A stretch of 64,000 bases of DNA from Planctomycetota bacterium (GCA_027493525.1 JAOSKN010000002.1:1158288-1222287), one strand, 5' to 3'; positions 43,369 to 52,291 are shown, numbered from the stretch's first letter. The notes: a model not told the origin generated them from the sequence alone. Program-made: numbers and translations.

Positions 43369-44235
43369 CTATTTCGCGGGCGCGGGCTCGCAGGCGCTCC
43401 GGAGCGCTTCCAGCGCGGCCTTGTAGTCGGGATCGGCTTCGGCCTCGGCGATCCGCTGGATCCTGCCCGGCAGCGACTGCGCGACCTCGGGGCCGATGCT
43501 GGGCGCGAGCCGCGGCAGGCTTTCCTTGATCTGACGCGCGTAGCGAGCCAGGTCGGGCTTGCTGTAGACGTTGGTCTCGGTGAGGGTCGTCACCGCGCCA
43601 TCGAGAATCTGAGTCATGCCGGCCTTCATGCGGTTGAAGCCGGCCATGCGTGCCAGATACGTGGGGTCGTTCTTGTCCAAGCTGGGCAGGAATTCGTCCA
43701 CGACGCTCGATGCCTGGTTGGCCACTTTCAAGACGTACGCCAGCAACTCCAGAATCTCGCGCTGGTAGCCGCGCTGCTGGGAGAGCGGCCCGTAATAAAG
43801 CATCAGCAGGCCGTTGAACTTGAGCATGAAGTCCGAGACGCCAGGGAGGCGTTGGTCGAGGGCCACGTTCGCGTCGCGGAACGGAGCCAGGTTCTCGTCG
43901 GAAACCATGCGCTTGAAGACAGCCTGCGAGCGGGGGCTTTCGATGCGCGGCAATTGCTGGTCGTCCTTGGCGGCCAGGTCCCGCAGCACCTGTTGAGCCT
44001 TGTCCATGTCGGCGCCGGTCCAGGGCCGGTCGAGGGGCGGCAGGCCCGCCTCGGCGTAGGCTTCCGGGGCAAGCGAGCGGTCGCCGAGCGCCGTTCCGGA
44101 GGTGACCGGCCCCGCGGGCGGCACCTCGGCGGGCATGGGCGGCTGGGTCTTCGGGCTCCCCTGTCCGCATGCCGCCAGCAACAGGGCCAGCGGGGCGCTC
44201 AGCAGGCATGCGCGGCGAACTCGAAGGCGCGTCAT
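43369..44235 (-). CDS. Predicted lipoprotein, function unknown
   Basis: 288 aa. A lipobox (LALLLAACG) with the lipidated Cys at about residue 23 follows a positively charged N-terminus. After a Pro-rich stretch the protein is helical (ADMDKAQQVLRDLAAKDDQQ ... YARQIKESLPRLAP), with no family I recognise. AGGAG precedes the ATG by seven bases. It is followed by the radical SAM gene, so the two may form a small operon. Confidence 0.75.
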   Translation of the reverse strand: MTRLRVRRACLLSAPLALLLAACGQGSPKTQPPMPAEVPPAGPVTSGTALGDRSLAPEAYAEAGLPPLDRPWTGADMDKAQQVLRDLAAKDDQQLPRIESPRSQAVFKRMVSDENLAPFRDANVALDQRLPGVSDFMLKFNGLLMLYYGPLSQQRGYQREILELLAYVLKVANQASSVVDEFLPSLDKNDPTYLARMAGFNRMKAGMTQILDGAVTTLTETNVYSKPDLARYARQIKESLPRLAPSIGPEVAQSLPGRIQRIAEAEADPDYKAALEALRSACEPAPAK

Positions 44236-44325
44236 GTGGGACTCCTGAAGGGAGATGGAAGCAGCCTAATCGGGCCGCTCGAGCATGCCAGCCGGACTTC
44301 TCGCCCGGCCAAAGCCAGCAAAGAG

Positions 44326-44351
44326 CGCGACCCCCGTTGCCGGGGGTCGCG
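44326..44351 (-). terminator. Strong hairpin after the LysM gene, likely terminator
   Basis: CGCGACCCCCG (44326-44336), loop TTGC, CGGGGGTCGCG (44341-44351): a perfect 11-base stem. On the minus strand it is followed by CTCTTTGC, a weak T-rich tail. It separates the LysM gene from the lipoprotein gene. Confidence 0.65.
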
Positions 44352-44400
44352 GTAGGAAGGGGCGCGGGGCCTGACCGCGCCTGCGAAGTGGCGGTTGGGA

Positions 44401-45297
44401 CTACGGCTGGGCTGGAATCTTGAGGCTCATCCCGATCTGCATGCGCCTAGGATCGAGGCCGGGATTGGCGTCGAGGAGGCGCTTGATGCTCTTCGGGCCG
44501 CTGCTGCCGAGGTGCTGGTGGGCGATCCCGCCCAGCGTATCGCCGGCCTGGACGACGTAGGTCCGTGGCGCGGCGGGCACGGTTCCAGGAGCGGAGGTCG
44601 CTTGCGTGGCGGCGGCCTGGGCGGCCGGCAGGTTCGGGAGCTTGAGTTCCTGCCCGATCTTCAGGCGCGCCGGGTCGAGGCCCGGGTTGGCGTCGATGAT
44701 CTTCTGCGCGTACTTGCCGTCGCCGAAGACCTTGGCCGAGATCTTCCAGGGATTGTCGCCGGCTTCGACGGTGTAGAGGCGCTCCGGCGCGGGCGCCGGT
44801 TCGGGCTCGAAGGCCGGAAGCGGGCTCGCCGCGGGATGGTGCGCGGTGCTGGGCTGGGAGTTGGCCGCGGTGTATTCGATCGGCGGCAGCGTGGCGGTGT
44901 TGCGGGTCGCCGCGGAGGCCGTGGCGGGTCGCGCCGGCGCCGGCGCGGGGTAGCCTTCATCCGGCAGATCGACGACCTCGGCAAGGGCGTTCGAGGACGC
45001 CCCGGCCGGGTTCCGTGCGCCGGCGGGAGGCGGGTCGAAGGGCGGGGTCGGGTGGTCGTTGCGGAAGGCCTCCACCGCCGCCATGCGGGGATCGCTGCCG
45101 TCCGGCGGGGCGCCGGCCTCGAATTCCGAGAGTCCGGTCATGTGGTAGTCGGCCTGGGTCTGCTCGGCGGCGTGAGGCGCGGACAATTCGGCCTCCATCT
45201 GCTGCGAGCGGTTGTGGATGGCCCGGGCCACCAGCAGGGTGACCATGAGGCCCAGCACCAGCACGACGGCCAGTCCGATGCGCGCGTCCCGTTTCAT
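44401..45297 (-). CDS. Membrane-anchored protein with two LysM domains
   Basis: 298 aa. A single N-terminal membrane span (IGLAVVLVLGLMVTLLVA) is followed by a long Pro/Ala-rich region (about 35-180) and two LysM domains: YTVEAGDNPWKISAKVFGDG (about 190-235) and YVVQAGDTLGGIAHQHLGSS (about 250-298). LysM binds peptidoglycan, so the protein is probably anchored in the membrane and reaches the cell wall. The start at 45297 has GGGAGG nine bases before it. It stands alone. Confidence 0.85.
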   Translation of the reverse strand: MKRDARIGLAVVLVLGLMVTLLVARAIHNRSQQMEAELSAPHAAEQTQADYHMTGLSEFEAGAPPDGSDPRMAAVEAFRNDHPTPPFDPPPAGARNPAGASSNALAEVVDLPDEGYPAPAPARPATASAATRNTATLPPIEYTAANSQPSTAHHPAASPLPAFEPEPAPAPERLYTVEAGDNPWKISAKVFGDGKYAQKIIDANPGLDPARLKIGQELKLPNLPAAQAAATQATSAPGTVPAAPRTYVVQAGDTLGGIAHQHLGSSGPKSIKRLLDANPGLDPRRMQIGMSLKIPAQP

Positions 45298-45483
45298 GCG
45301 GCTTGTCCTCCCTGAGCCGGCCAACCGGCCGGCGAAAGCGGCGCTGCGGGGCCTTCCCGGCCGGGCGCGATAAGCCGTGCGCGCCGATGGGTCGGAAAGC
45401 CCGGTCAACCAGAGGTAGGAATCGGCCAGAAGGGCCAGGCAAGCGCACTAAATCTTTGCGACGGATGCAGGGAGGAGCGGCGC

Positions 45484-46569
45484 TCAGGAGCCCAAGCCGA
45501 CCTCGCGCCCGCGTTCGGCCGAGGCGTAGGCGGCCTCTAGCGCGCGCATCAGGGCCACGCCCTCCCGGGGGTGAGCGGGCGAGAGGTCGCGGGCCTGGAC
45601 GGCATCGAGGAAGGCCCGGATCTGGCGCTCGTAGAGGTTGTGCTGGTCCTTGGCCACGCCCTTGGGATCGATGGAGGTATCGGTGACCGCGCCGCCGTCC
45701 TCGCCAAAGAGTTCCACCGGTTGCCCGGGCCGCAGGCGCAGGCCGGCGCGGTCGCCGAGCAGATCCGTCGAGAACGGCGTCTCGGGCAGATTGACGGCGA
45801 AGCTGCATTCCAGGATCAGGCTGGCCCCGCCGCCAAGCCGGAAGAGGCAGACGGCCAAGTCCTCCACGTCGCAGATGCCCGTATTGCCGCTCTTGGGCCC
45901 GCTCTTCATGAGCTGTACGACCTTGCTCTCGCGGAGCCGGGCGTGGGTCACGGCGGAGACGGCCTCGATCCGCGGATAGCCCAGCAGCCAGAGCGCGCGG
46001 TCGAGGAGGTGGCTGCCGAGATCGGCGAGGACGCCGCCGCCGGAGAGCCGCTTCGTGGTGAACCAGCTCCCCTGGGTCGGGTATCCACGCCGGCGAAACC
46101 AACGCGCGCGCACGTGGTAGACCTCGCCGAGCCTGCCGGCGTCGAACTCGGCCTTGGCGCGCACGGATTCGTCGGCGTAGCGGAGCAGGAACCCGTAGCG
46201 CAGCACGCGCCCGTGCTGGACGGCCGCGGCGGCCATCCGTTCGGCTTCGGCGGCGTTCATGGCCGGCGGCTTCTCGCAGAGCACGTCCTTGCCGGCTTCG
46301 AGCGCGGCGACGGCCTGGTCGGCATGGAGCGCGTTGGGGCTGGCGATGAGGACCGCGTCGAGATCCGGATCGGCGACGAGTTCGCGCCAGTCCGCGTACC
46401 CGCGGTGCGTGCCGGCGAGGGTCTTGGCCTCGGCGAGCCGGTTCGCGTCGCCCCGCGCGACGGCGGCGATTTCGCAGCGCGCCGCATGGGCCTTCAGCGC
46501 GGGCACGTGAAAGCGCGCGACGACGCCGCCGAATCCGAGCAGGCCGATGCGCAGGGGTCGGGAGCTCAT
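45484..46569 (-). CDS. Gfo/Idh/MocA family oxidoreductase
   Basis: 361 aa NAD(P)-dependent dehydrogenase. It has the N-terminal Rossmann motif IGLLGFGGVVARFH, the catalytic-Lys motif CEKPPAMN at about residue 97, and the substrate-domain segment GGGVLADLGSHLLDRALWLLG with the family His. GGAGG lies seven bases before the ATG. It stands alone, divergent from the Fur-family gene. The substrate is unknown. Confidence 0.87.
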   Translation of the reverse strand: MSSRPLRIGLLGFGGVVARFHVPALKAHAARCEIAAVARGDANRLAEAKTLAGTHRGYADWRELVADPDLDAVLIASPNALHADQAVAALEAGKDVLCEKPPAMNAAEAERMAAAAVQHGRVLRYGFLLRYADESVRAKAEFDAGRLGEVYHVRARWFRRRGYPTQGSWFTTKRLSGGGVLADLGSHLLDRALWLLGYPRIEAVSAVTHARLRESKVVQLMKSGPKSGNTGICDVEDLAVCLFRLGGGASLILECSFAVNLPETPFSTDLLGDRAGLRLRPGQPVELFGEDGGAVTDTSIDPKGVAKDQHNLYERQIRAFLDAVQARDLSPAHPREGVALMRALEAAYASAERGREVGLGS

Positions 46570-46630
46570 CCGTGTGCCTCCAGCGTCCAGAATAACCTCG
46601 CGCGGCGCCGGTTCGAACCCGATTTCCGCA

Positions 46631-46659
46631 TTGACCCCGGTGGGGCACGGGTGAAAATC
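46631..46659 (+). promoter_or_regulatory. Possible promoter of the Fur-family gene
   Basis: TTGACC (46631-46636), 17 bases, AAAATC (46654-46659), 26 bases before the GTG start. The -10 match is weak. Confidence 0.35.
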
Positions 46660-46685
46660 CTTCTTGAGAGAAAGGAATCAAGAGC

Positions 46686-47063
46686 GTGGAACGCAAGACA
46701 CGGCAGCGAGAAGCGATCCGAAACGCGATGCAGAACACTTCGCGCCCCCTGGGCCCGCAGGAGATCCTCGCAGCAACTAAAGGGGTGGTGCCAGATATCG
46801 GGATCGCGACGATTTATCGCGCGTTGAAGGAACTCGTCGCCGAAGGCTGGCTGCGCAAGGTCGAACTGCCCGGCGAGCCGGCCCGCTACGAGCGCTCGGA
46901 CCTGAAACACCATCATCACTTCCACTGCCGGACCTGCGGCAAGGTTTACGACATCGACGGTTGTTCCGGCGAACTGAGCAAACTGACGCCCAAGGGTTTC
47001 CGCGTCGAGACGCACGAGATTCTGCTCTTCGGGCTCTGCGCGCAGTGCGCGCGCAGCGCGTAG
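46686..47063 (+). CDS. Fur-family metalloregulator
   Basis: 125 aa, short for the family. A winged helix domain (TRQREAIRNAMQ ... IGIATIYRALKELVAEGWL) is followed by the metal-binding dimerisation domain: HHHHFHCRTCGKVYDI supplies His ligands and one CxxC, and LCAQCARSA supplies a second CxxC for structural zinc. This can be a Fur, PerR or Zur type; ligand positions alone do not decide. The start is a GTG with AAGGA about nine bases before it. The gene diverges from a Gfo/Idh/MocA gene. Confidence 0.88.
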   Translation: MERKTRQREAIRNAMQNTSRPLGPQEILAATKGVVPDIGIATIYRALKELVAEGWLRKVELPGEPARYERSDLKHHHHFHCRTCGKVYDIDGCSGELSKLTPKGFRVETHEILLFGLCAQCARSA

Positions 47064-47066
47064 CGG

Positions 47067-47095
47067 TTGCACCGTGCCGCGCCGGCTTCTATACT
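47067..47095 (+). promoter_or_regulatory. Predicted sigma70 promoter of the FKBP gene
   Basis: TTGCAC (47067-47072), 17 bases, TATACT (47090-47095), 57 bases before the ATG of the FKBP gene. It starts just after the stop of the Fur-family gene. Confidence 0.6.
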
Positions 47096-47151
47096 TTCAG
47101 GCGTTCCCCGTCGATTCGCGCCGCCACCCCGCAAGCACAAGGAGTCGAAGC

Positions 47152-47478
47152 ATGGCCGCACTCAAGGTCGAGACGCTGACGCCGGGCGCCGGAGTCCAGG
47201 CGACGGCCGGGAAGACCGTCTCGGTGCACTACACCGGATGGCTCGTCGACGGCACCAAGTTCGACAGCTCGGTGGACCGCAAGGAGCCGTTCGAGTTCCG
47301 GCTTGGCGCGGGCCAAGTGATTAAGGGTTGGGACCAGGGCGTAGCGCAGATGAAGGTGGGGCAGAAGGTGAAGCTGACGATCCCGCCTGAGCTGGGCTAT
47401 GGCGCGCGCGGCTTCCCCGGCGCGATCCCGCCGAATTCGACGCTGATCTTCGAAGTCGAACTGCTCGCGGTGAAGTAG
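47152..47478 (+). CDS. FKBP-type peptidyl-prolyl cis-trans isomerase
   Basis: 108 aa single-domain FKBP that speeds proline isomerisation during folding. Typical segments: VSVHYTGWLVDGTKFDSSVD, FEFRLGAGQVIKGWDQGV, LTIPPELGYGARG and IPPNSTLIFEVELL. No signal peptide, so cytoplasmic. AAGGAG lies eight bases before the ATG at 47152, which decides the start over the in-frame ATG at 47074. It has its own predicted promoter. Confidence 0.95.
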   Translation: MAALKVETLTPGAGVQATAGKTVSVHYTGWLVDGTKFDSSVDRKEPFEFRLGAGQVIKGWDQGVAQMKVGQKVKLTIPPELGYGARGFPGAIPPNSTLIFEVELLAVK

Positions 47479-47479
47479 C

Positions 47480-47514
47480 AGTTCCGAGTTCCGAGTTCCG
47501 AACTTCGAGTTCCA
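47480..47514. repeat. Tandem heptamer repeat
   Basis: Five copies of a 7-base unit: AGTTCCG three times exactly, then AACTTCG and AGTTCCA. It fills most of the 53-base gap between the convergent FKBP and squalene-cyclase-like genes. Confidence 0.85.
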
Positions 47515-47531
47515 AGCGGGCGGGGCCGCGG

Positions 47532-48797
47532 TTATTCGCGCGCGGTTTCCCGTTGACAATGGTTAAGTGCGACCAGCGCCAGCGCGGTGCAGAGCAGCGG
47601 GTCGTCCTCTTTCATCAGATGGCTCTCGGTATTCAGAAAGCTCCCGTCCGGGCGCTGGCAGGCGGCGAGCGCGCGGGCGAGCGCCTCGCGCCAGGCGCCG
47701 GGAAGATCCAGGGCGGCGTGCGCCTCCGCGCGCACGGCCCAGTGGTAATAGCGGATCGCGGGCGCGTACGAGTCGGGTACCTCGATGGAGACGCCATCGG
47801 GCAAATCGTAGTTCGTATGCCGCTCCAGCCAGCGCCGCGCCTCCTTTAGGCGAACGTCCTCTTGGCCGGCTCCGAGCGCCAGCAGCGCCAGCGCGCCATC
47901 GCAGGTCGCCGTGGCGTAACTGCGGAAATATGGGGCGAGTCCATCGCGGGCCGGTTCCACGCCGCCCTTGTTCGCGGGGTAGACCACGGGCGATAGATAA
48001 AACCCGCCGTCGAACGCTCCGCCGTATCGCTTGGCGTCCGGCCAGGGCTCGGGCGCGGGCTGCCGGCGTGGATGTTGAGGCAAGCGCTGAAGGAGCGCCA
48101 GAAACCAGGCGGCGCGCTCGCGCGCGGGTTCGTCCAGGCCGCCGGCATCGTGCAGGGCTTCGAGCACGCGGCGGGTGTGCGCGAGGTCCATATGCCCCGG
48201 CGAGCTTTGCGGCATGGGCCCGAAGCCCCAGCCGCCGTGCGCGGCCGCTTCGCGCCCGTATCCATTCCGTTCCTGGAACTGCATGGCCGCGAGTCGCTCG
48301 CGCATGCGCGAGCGGATGGGCGCGTCGGCAGGCTCGTTCGCGCGGACCAGGCAGCGCAGGGCGTACGCCGTCGCGTAGGTGGGGTACTCTGCGATTCCGG
48401 GTTCGTGCAGGCCGAGCCAGCCGTCGGCATCGACCCGCGCGCGAATGAAGTCCAGGGCGCTCCGGACTTGCGCCGCGTGCAGGGCCGGCGCGTGGTCGCG
48501 GTCGGTAAGCGCGAGAAGGACGAACGGCGTCAGGGCCTGGCCCGCGCGCAGCATGCCGTAGGTTTCGCTGTGCCAGCCGCCGTCCCGGCCTTGGCGGCTC
48601 CAGAGCCACTCGCGGGCCCGGCGCAGGCTCGCCTCCAGCGAGGAGGTTTCCCGATCTGCGGCCTGGAGTTCGGCGGCCGGGCTCGCCGCGGCAAAGGCCG
48701 CCGCCAGCAGGGCCGCCCAGAAAAGCCGCGCCGCCGCTCGACCCCGCAAGGTTTGCGGGAAGGAACGGCGGCGCGGGGCTGCAAGCCGGGCCGTCAT
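47532..48797 (-). CDS. Secreted squalene-cyclase/prenyltransferase-repeat protein
   Basis: 421 aa with an N-terminal signal or anchor (ARLFWAALLAAAFAAASPAA). The rest is an alpha/alpha toroid with repeats of the QW/PFTB type: LWSRQGRDGGWHSETYGML, GWLGLHEPGIAEYPTYATAY, HGGWGFGPMPQSS and CQRPDGSFLNTE. The acidic DxDD motif of squalene-hopene cyclases is not seen, so terpene cyclisation is not supported. Similar secreted proteins are common in Planctomycete-type genomes, with unknown role. It starts four bases after the stop of a second protein of the same fold, so the pair is an operon. Confidence 0.78.
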   Translation of the reverse strand: MTARLAAPRRRSFPQTLRGRAAARLFWAALLAAAFAAASPAAELQAADRETSSLEASLRRAREWLWSRQGRDGGWHSETYGMLRAGQALTPFVLLALTDRDHAPALHAAQVRSALDFIRARVDADGWLGLHEPGIAEYPTYATAYALRCLVRANEPADAPIRSRMRERLAAMQFQERNGYGREAAAHGGWGFGPMPQSSPGHMDLAHTRRVLEALHDAGGLDEPARERAAWFLALLQRLPQHPRRQPAPEPWPDAKRYGGAFDGGFYLSPVVYPANKGGVEPARDGLAPYFRSYATATCDGALALLALGAGQEDVRLKEARRWLERHTNYDLPDGVSIEVPDSYAPAIRYYHWAVRAEAHAALDLPGAWREALARALAACQRPDGSFLNTESHLMKEDDPLLCTALALVALNHCQRETARE

Positions 48798-48801
48798 CGC
48801 G

Positions 48802-50235
48802 TCATTCGGCCTTCGGCTTCTGTTCGCGAGCCTGCTGCGCGACGCTCAGGAGCTGCTTCGCATCGCGGTCGGTCGTGAGACACTGCACGGCGGCGGCGGT
48901 GCAGAAGACGGGACTCGTGATGCAGTGGTGCCCGCTCCAGGTTCCGTCGGGGTTCTGGATCTTCTCCAGGCGTTCGTGCATCTTGGCGTTCCACTTATCC
49001 CAGCGTTCGCCGCCTGCGATGACGAGCGATTCGCTGGTCAGCATGTAGCTGAGGAACTCCTCGCCGCCGTTGTTCCCGAAGCCGGCAAGCAATTGCTCAT
49101 CTTCCAGGCGCTTGAGGGTCGCCTCGGTGCGCACGTAGGCGTCGGCGAGGCGTTTGGCCGATGCCAGTTCCGAGGCCGTAGCAGGCTTTTCGCCGCCCAG
49201 GGCCATGGCGATGTTCTTTTCGTCGACCTCCGCGTTTTCATGTAGCTTGCCTTGGGCCTTGGCCTCCTCGATGAGTTCCTTGGCCGCGCGCGCTTCGCCG
49301 GCGCTGGCGCGCTGCCCGCCGGCAAAGGCGTAGAGTTCCACGCCGGCGCCGCCCTTGGAGGCGTCCGCGGCCCCGGTCTGCGCGTTCACGTTGCCCTTCT
49401 GGAACTCGCGCGCCTTCTTGAGCGCCTTCTCGTCGATGTCGCGCCCTTCGGCCTGCGCGAATTCGAGCGAAGAACAGTTGAGCGAAGAGAGCAGGACCGG
49501 CGCCCAGCCCGTGCCGCCGCCCCAGCTCCCGTCGGCGGCCTGCGATTTCTGCAGCTTGGCGAGGCACTTGTCGATGGCGCGGTTCACCCCGTCGCGAAGC
49601 GGATCGCCCTTCTCGAGGCGCGGGAGCACGCGAATGAAGAACTGCATGGCCATGGACGTATCGATCGAATCGCCCAGCTTGGACTGGATCTGCGTGCCCA
49701 TGAGTTCGGTGATGCGCGGCCCGCTCTCGGGCGCCTGTTCGACGACCTTGACCAGGTAATTCGCGGCGCGGCGGACATGGTCCTTGTAGGCGCCCTGGTC
49801 GGGGGTGTGCCCGGCGCGCAAGAAAGCGCAGGCGGTGAACGCGGTCGTTGCGGGATCGACCTGGACCTGATGCGGGTCGCGGACGTCCTGACGCGCATGC
49901 GAGCCGGCGCCCCAGCCGCCGTCCGGGTGCTGCGCCTTGGCCAGCCAGCCCAGGCTCTTTTCGACGAAGGGCGGGATCGGCAGCGGATCGATGGCCCGCC
50001 CGCCATCGGCCAGCGTGGGGTCCTTCGGCGGCTGGAGCGTAACGCCGCTGTTATCCACGACGAGTTTGCTCGGCGGAGCGGTCACGACCGATCCCGAGCC
50101 CTTTCCCGAAGGCGGTGCGCCGCCGGGTTCGACCGGTCTTGGCGAGGCGGTGTCCTTCTCGCCCGTCGCGCATCCCATGCTCAAGGCAAGCAGCGCGGAG
50201 CTGCCCAGACCTGCGGCGAATCTCGTCCAGCGCAT
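48802..50235 (-). CDS. Lipoprotein with squalene-cyclase-like repeat domains
   Basis: 477 aa. A lipobox (LLALSMGCA) places the lipidated Cys at about residue 22; a Gly/Pro-rich linker follows. Toroid-type repeats are seen at LGWLAKAQHPDGGWGAGSHA, LAKLQKSQAADGSWGGGTGW and KIQNPDGTWSGHHCITSP. Between the second and third, an insertion of about 120 residues (KARE..., rich in Ala/Lys/Glu) is unassigned. The start at 50235 has AAAGGAATTGCAC before it. It is the first gene of the pair with the protein encoded at 47532-48797. Confidence 0.78.
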   Translation of the reverse strand: MRWTRFAAGLGSSALLALSMGCATGEKDTASPRPVEPGGAPPSGKGSGSVVTAPPSKLVVDNSGVTLQPPKDPTLADGGRAIDPLPIPPFVEKSLGWLAKAQHPDGGWGAGSHARQDVRDPHQVQVDPATTAFTACAFLRAGHTPDQGAYKDHVRRAANYLVKVVEQAPESGPRITELMGTQIQSKLGDSIDTSMAMQFFIRVLPRLEKGDPLRDGVNRAIDKCLAKLQKSQAADGSWGGGTGWAPVLLSSLNCSSLEFAQAEGRDIDEKALKKAREFQKGNVNAQTGAADASKGGAGVELYAFAGGQRASAGEARAAKELIEEAKAQGKLHENAEVDEKNIAMALGGEKPATASELASAKRLADAYVRTEATLKRLEDEQLLAGFGNNGGEEFLSYMLTSESLVIAGGERWDKWNAKMHERLEKIQNPDGTWSGHHCITSPVFCTAAAVQCLTTDRDAKQLLSVAQQAREQKPKAE

Positions 50236-50441
50236 GTGCAATTCCTTTCCAATACGGGGTTGAATTTCCCCTCCAACCAGATCCTTGGACGAATTTTCCG
50301 GCCAAAGGTTGCGATAAAGACGCTGGAATTGAGTCCCGCGGCGTAAGCGCCGCGTAAAATCCCGCCGGGCAATCTGAACTCCCTTCGCGCGCAAGGCCGG
50401 TTAGCATTCGAGGCATTCGCGTCACCGAGGGGAAGCCGCAG

Positions 50442-51542
50442 ATGCCCGATGAAGCGCCGCGCAAGATCGAGATCGAAAAGCTGGACAAGGCCATGGCGGC
50501 CGGGGGGCAGGGCGCGGGCGAGCTGACCTGGCGCGCGCCCGATACCGCGCCCTTCGAGCTGACGGGTTTCCCCTGGCATGCGCGGGACCGCGTCTACCGG
50601 CGCCTGCCCGTGAAGCCCGCCCATCCGATCCGCGAGCCGGTGGACAACCTGGCGTGGTGCACGGCCGGCGGACAGATCCGCTTCGCCAGCGACAGCCCGC
50701 GCGTGAGCGTGCGGGTGCAATTGCGCGCGCCGGCGGGCATGGTCCATATGCCCGCGACCGGCCAGTGCGGATTCGACCTGTACGTGGGTCCGCCGGAGGC
50801 GGTCTGGTACGGGAACACGACCAAGTACCCGATTCGCGAGGACCGCTACGAAATCGAACTGTTCAAGCACGCGGACAGGGCCATGCGCGCGTTCACGCTG
50901 TACTTCCCGCTTTACCAGGGCGTGCAGTCGGTGGAGCTTGGCCTCGAGCCGGGCGCGAGGCTCGAAGCGCCCCCGGCGCGGGCGCGGGAAGGCCGGGTCG
51001 TCGTCTACGGCACGTCGATCACGCAAGGCGGCTGCGCGAGCCGCCCCGGCATGTGCTACACGAATATTCTGAGCCGCGCGCTGAACCTGGATTTCGTCAA
51101 CCTCGGCTTCAGCGGCAACGGGAAAGGCGAGCCCGAACTAGCGCGCCTGATCCTCGAGATCGAGAAGCCGATTCTATACATCCTCGATTACGAGGCGAAT
51201 ACCGACCTCGACGGCCTGAAGGCCACGCTCGATCCGTTCATCCGCATCCTTCGCGAGACGCGGCCGGCGCTTCCGATCCTGGCGCTCTCGCGCATCCCCT
51301 TCGCCGCCGACCGGATTCACGCGGACCGGGCGCAGGCGCGCATCGAGCGAAGGGATTTCATCTCGGCCACCGTGGCGCGACTGAAGCGCGAGGGCGACGC
51401 GAACCTGCATTTCCTGGACGGCGGCGAACTGCTGGCCGTGGGCGGGTACGAAGGGACCGTCGACGGGGTGCACCCGACCGACCTGGGGTTCTGGAGCATG
51501 GCGCAGGCGCTGGAGCCGGTCGTGCGAAAGCTGGCGCGCTGA
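50442..51542 (+). CDS. SGNH/GDSL-type hydrolase with N-terminal beta domain
   Basis: 366 aa. Residues 1-~180 look like a beta-sandwich. The SGNH part starts at VVVYGTSITQGGCASRPGM (block I, Ser in GTSIT), followed by NLGFSGNGKGE (block II/III with Gly and Asn), DYEAN, and DGVHPTDLGF (block V with Asp and His). These enzymes are esterases, often deacetylases of carbohydrates. No signal peptide is apparent. AGGGGAAG precedes the ATG. The methyltransferase gene starts three bases after the stop. Confidence 0.85.
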   Translation: MPDEAPRKIEIEKLDKAMAAGGQGAGELTWRAPDTAPFELTGFPWHARDRVYRRLPVKPAHPIREPVDNLAWCTAGGQIRFASDSPRVSVRVQLRAPAGMVHMPATGQCGFDLYVGPPEAVWYGNTTKYPIREDRYEIELFKHADRAMRAFTLYFPLYQGVQSVELGLEPGARLEAPPARAREGRVVVYGTSITQGGCASRPGMCYTNILSRALNLDFVNLGFSGNGKGEPELARLILEIEKPILYILDYEANTDLDGLKATLDPFIRILRETRPALPILALSRIPFAADRIHADRAQARIERRDFISATVARLKREGDANLHFLDGGELLAVGGYEGTVDGVHPTDLGFWSMAQALEPVVRKLAR

Positions 51543-51545
51543 GCG

Positions 51546-52229
51546 ATGCCCTTCGAACTCGACCGCATCGTGCCCTGGGGGCGCTCGTACGGCGAATACC
51601 TGCGCATGTTCGCCTTGGGCGAGGCGGAGCTGCGCGGGAAGATCCTCGACGTGGCCGGCGGCCCGGCGAGCTTCGTCGCGGAACATGCCGCGCGCGGGGG
51701 GTACGGCGTGTCCTGCGACCCGCTGTACGCCCATACCTCGAGCGAGATACAGGAGCGGATTGACGCGACGTACGAGACCGTGCTAGAGCAGGCACGCGCC
51801 AATCGCGGACAGTTTGTCTGGAAGGAGTTTCGCGACCCGGACGACCTCGGCCGGGCGCGGCGCGCGGCGATGGCGGCCTTCCTGAGCGATTACCCGCTGG
51901 GCGTGGCCGAAGGCCGCTACCGCGCCGAAGAGCTGCCGCAATTGCAGTTCCCCGAAGGCGCGTTCGATCTGGCGCTGTGTTCGCATTTCCTGTTTCTGTA
52001 TGGTGAGCACTGCGATCTCGAATTTCACCGCCAGAGCATCGCCGAATTGCTGCGCGTGGCGCGCGAGGTCCGCGTCTTTCCGCTCCTCGGGCTCGACGGG
52101 CTGCCGTCGCCGCACCTCGAGCCGCTGCGGGCCGAATGGGCCGCCGCGGGCCTCGGCGTGTCGGTCGAGCAGGTTCCGTACGAGTTTCAGCGCGGCGGGA
52201 ACCGGCTGCTGCGGATTCGCAAGGAATGA
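51546..52229 (+). CDS. SAM-dependent methyltransferase-like protein
   Basis: 227 aa. The Rossmann-type SAM site is visible as ILDVAGGPASFVAEHAARG with an acidic residue after the second strand (VSCDPLY). Later strands are FDLALCSHFLFLYG and EVRVFPLLG. This group resembles uncharacterised class I methyltransferases. It is translationally close to the SGNH hydrolase gene (3-base gap), so the two may act on the same compound; the substrate is unknown. Confidence 0.78.
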   Translation: MPFELDRIVPWGRSYGEYLRMFALGEAELRGKILDVAGGPASFVAEHAARGGYGVSCDPLYAHTSSEIQERIDATYETVLEQARANRGQFVWKEFRDPDDLGRARRAAMAAFLSDYPLGVAEGRYRAEELPQLQFPEGAFDLALCSHFLFLYGEHCDLEFHRQSIAELLRVAREVRVFPLLGLDGLPSPHLEPLRAEWAAAGLGVSVEQVPYEFQRGGNRLLRIRKE

Positions 52230-52291
52230 GCGCGCATTAGCCCAGTCAAGCTGCCATGCCTCCAGCGCTGGCGGGGCAGCCGGGCGAAACT

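Noticed and set aside
47480..47514. Heptamer array as a CRISPR
   Set aside because: The unit is 7 bases with no spacers and no cas genes.
47532..50235. Squalene-hopene cyclase or hopanoid synthesis genes
   Set aside because: The DxDD catalytic motif is absent and the proteins have export signals.
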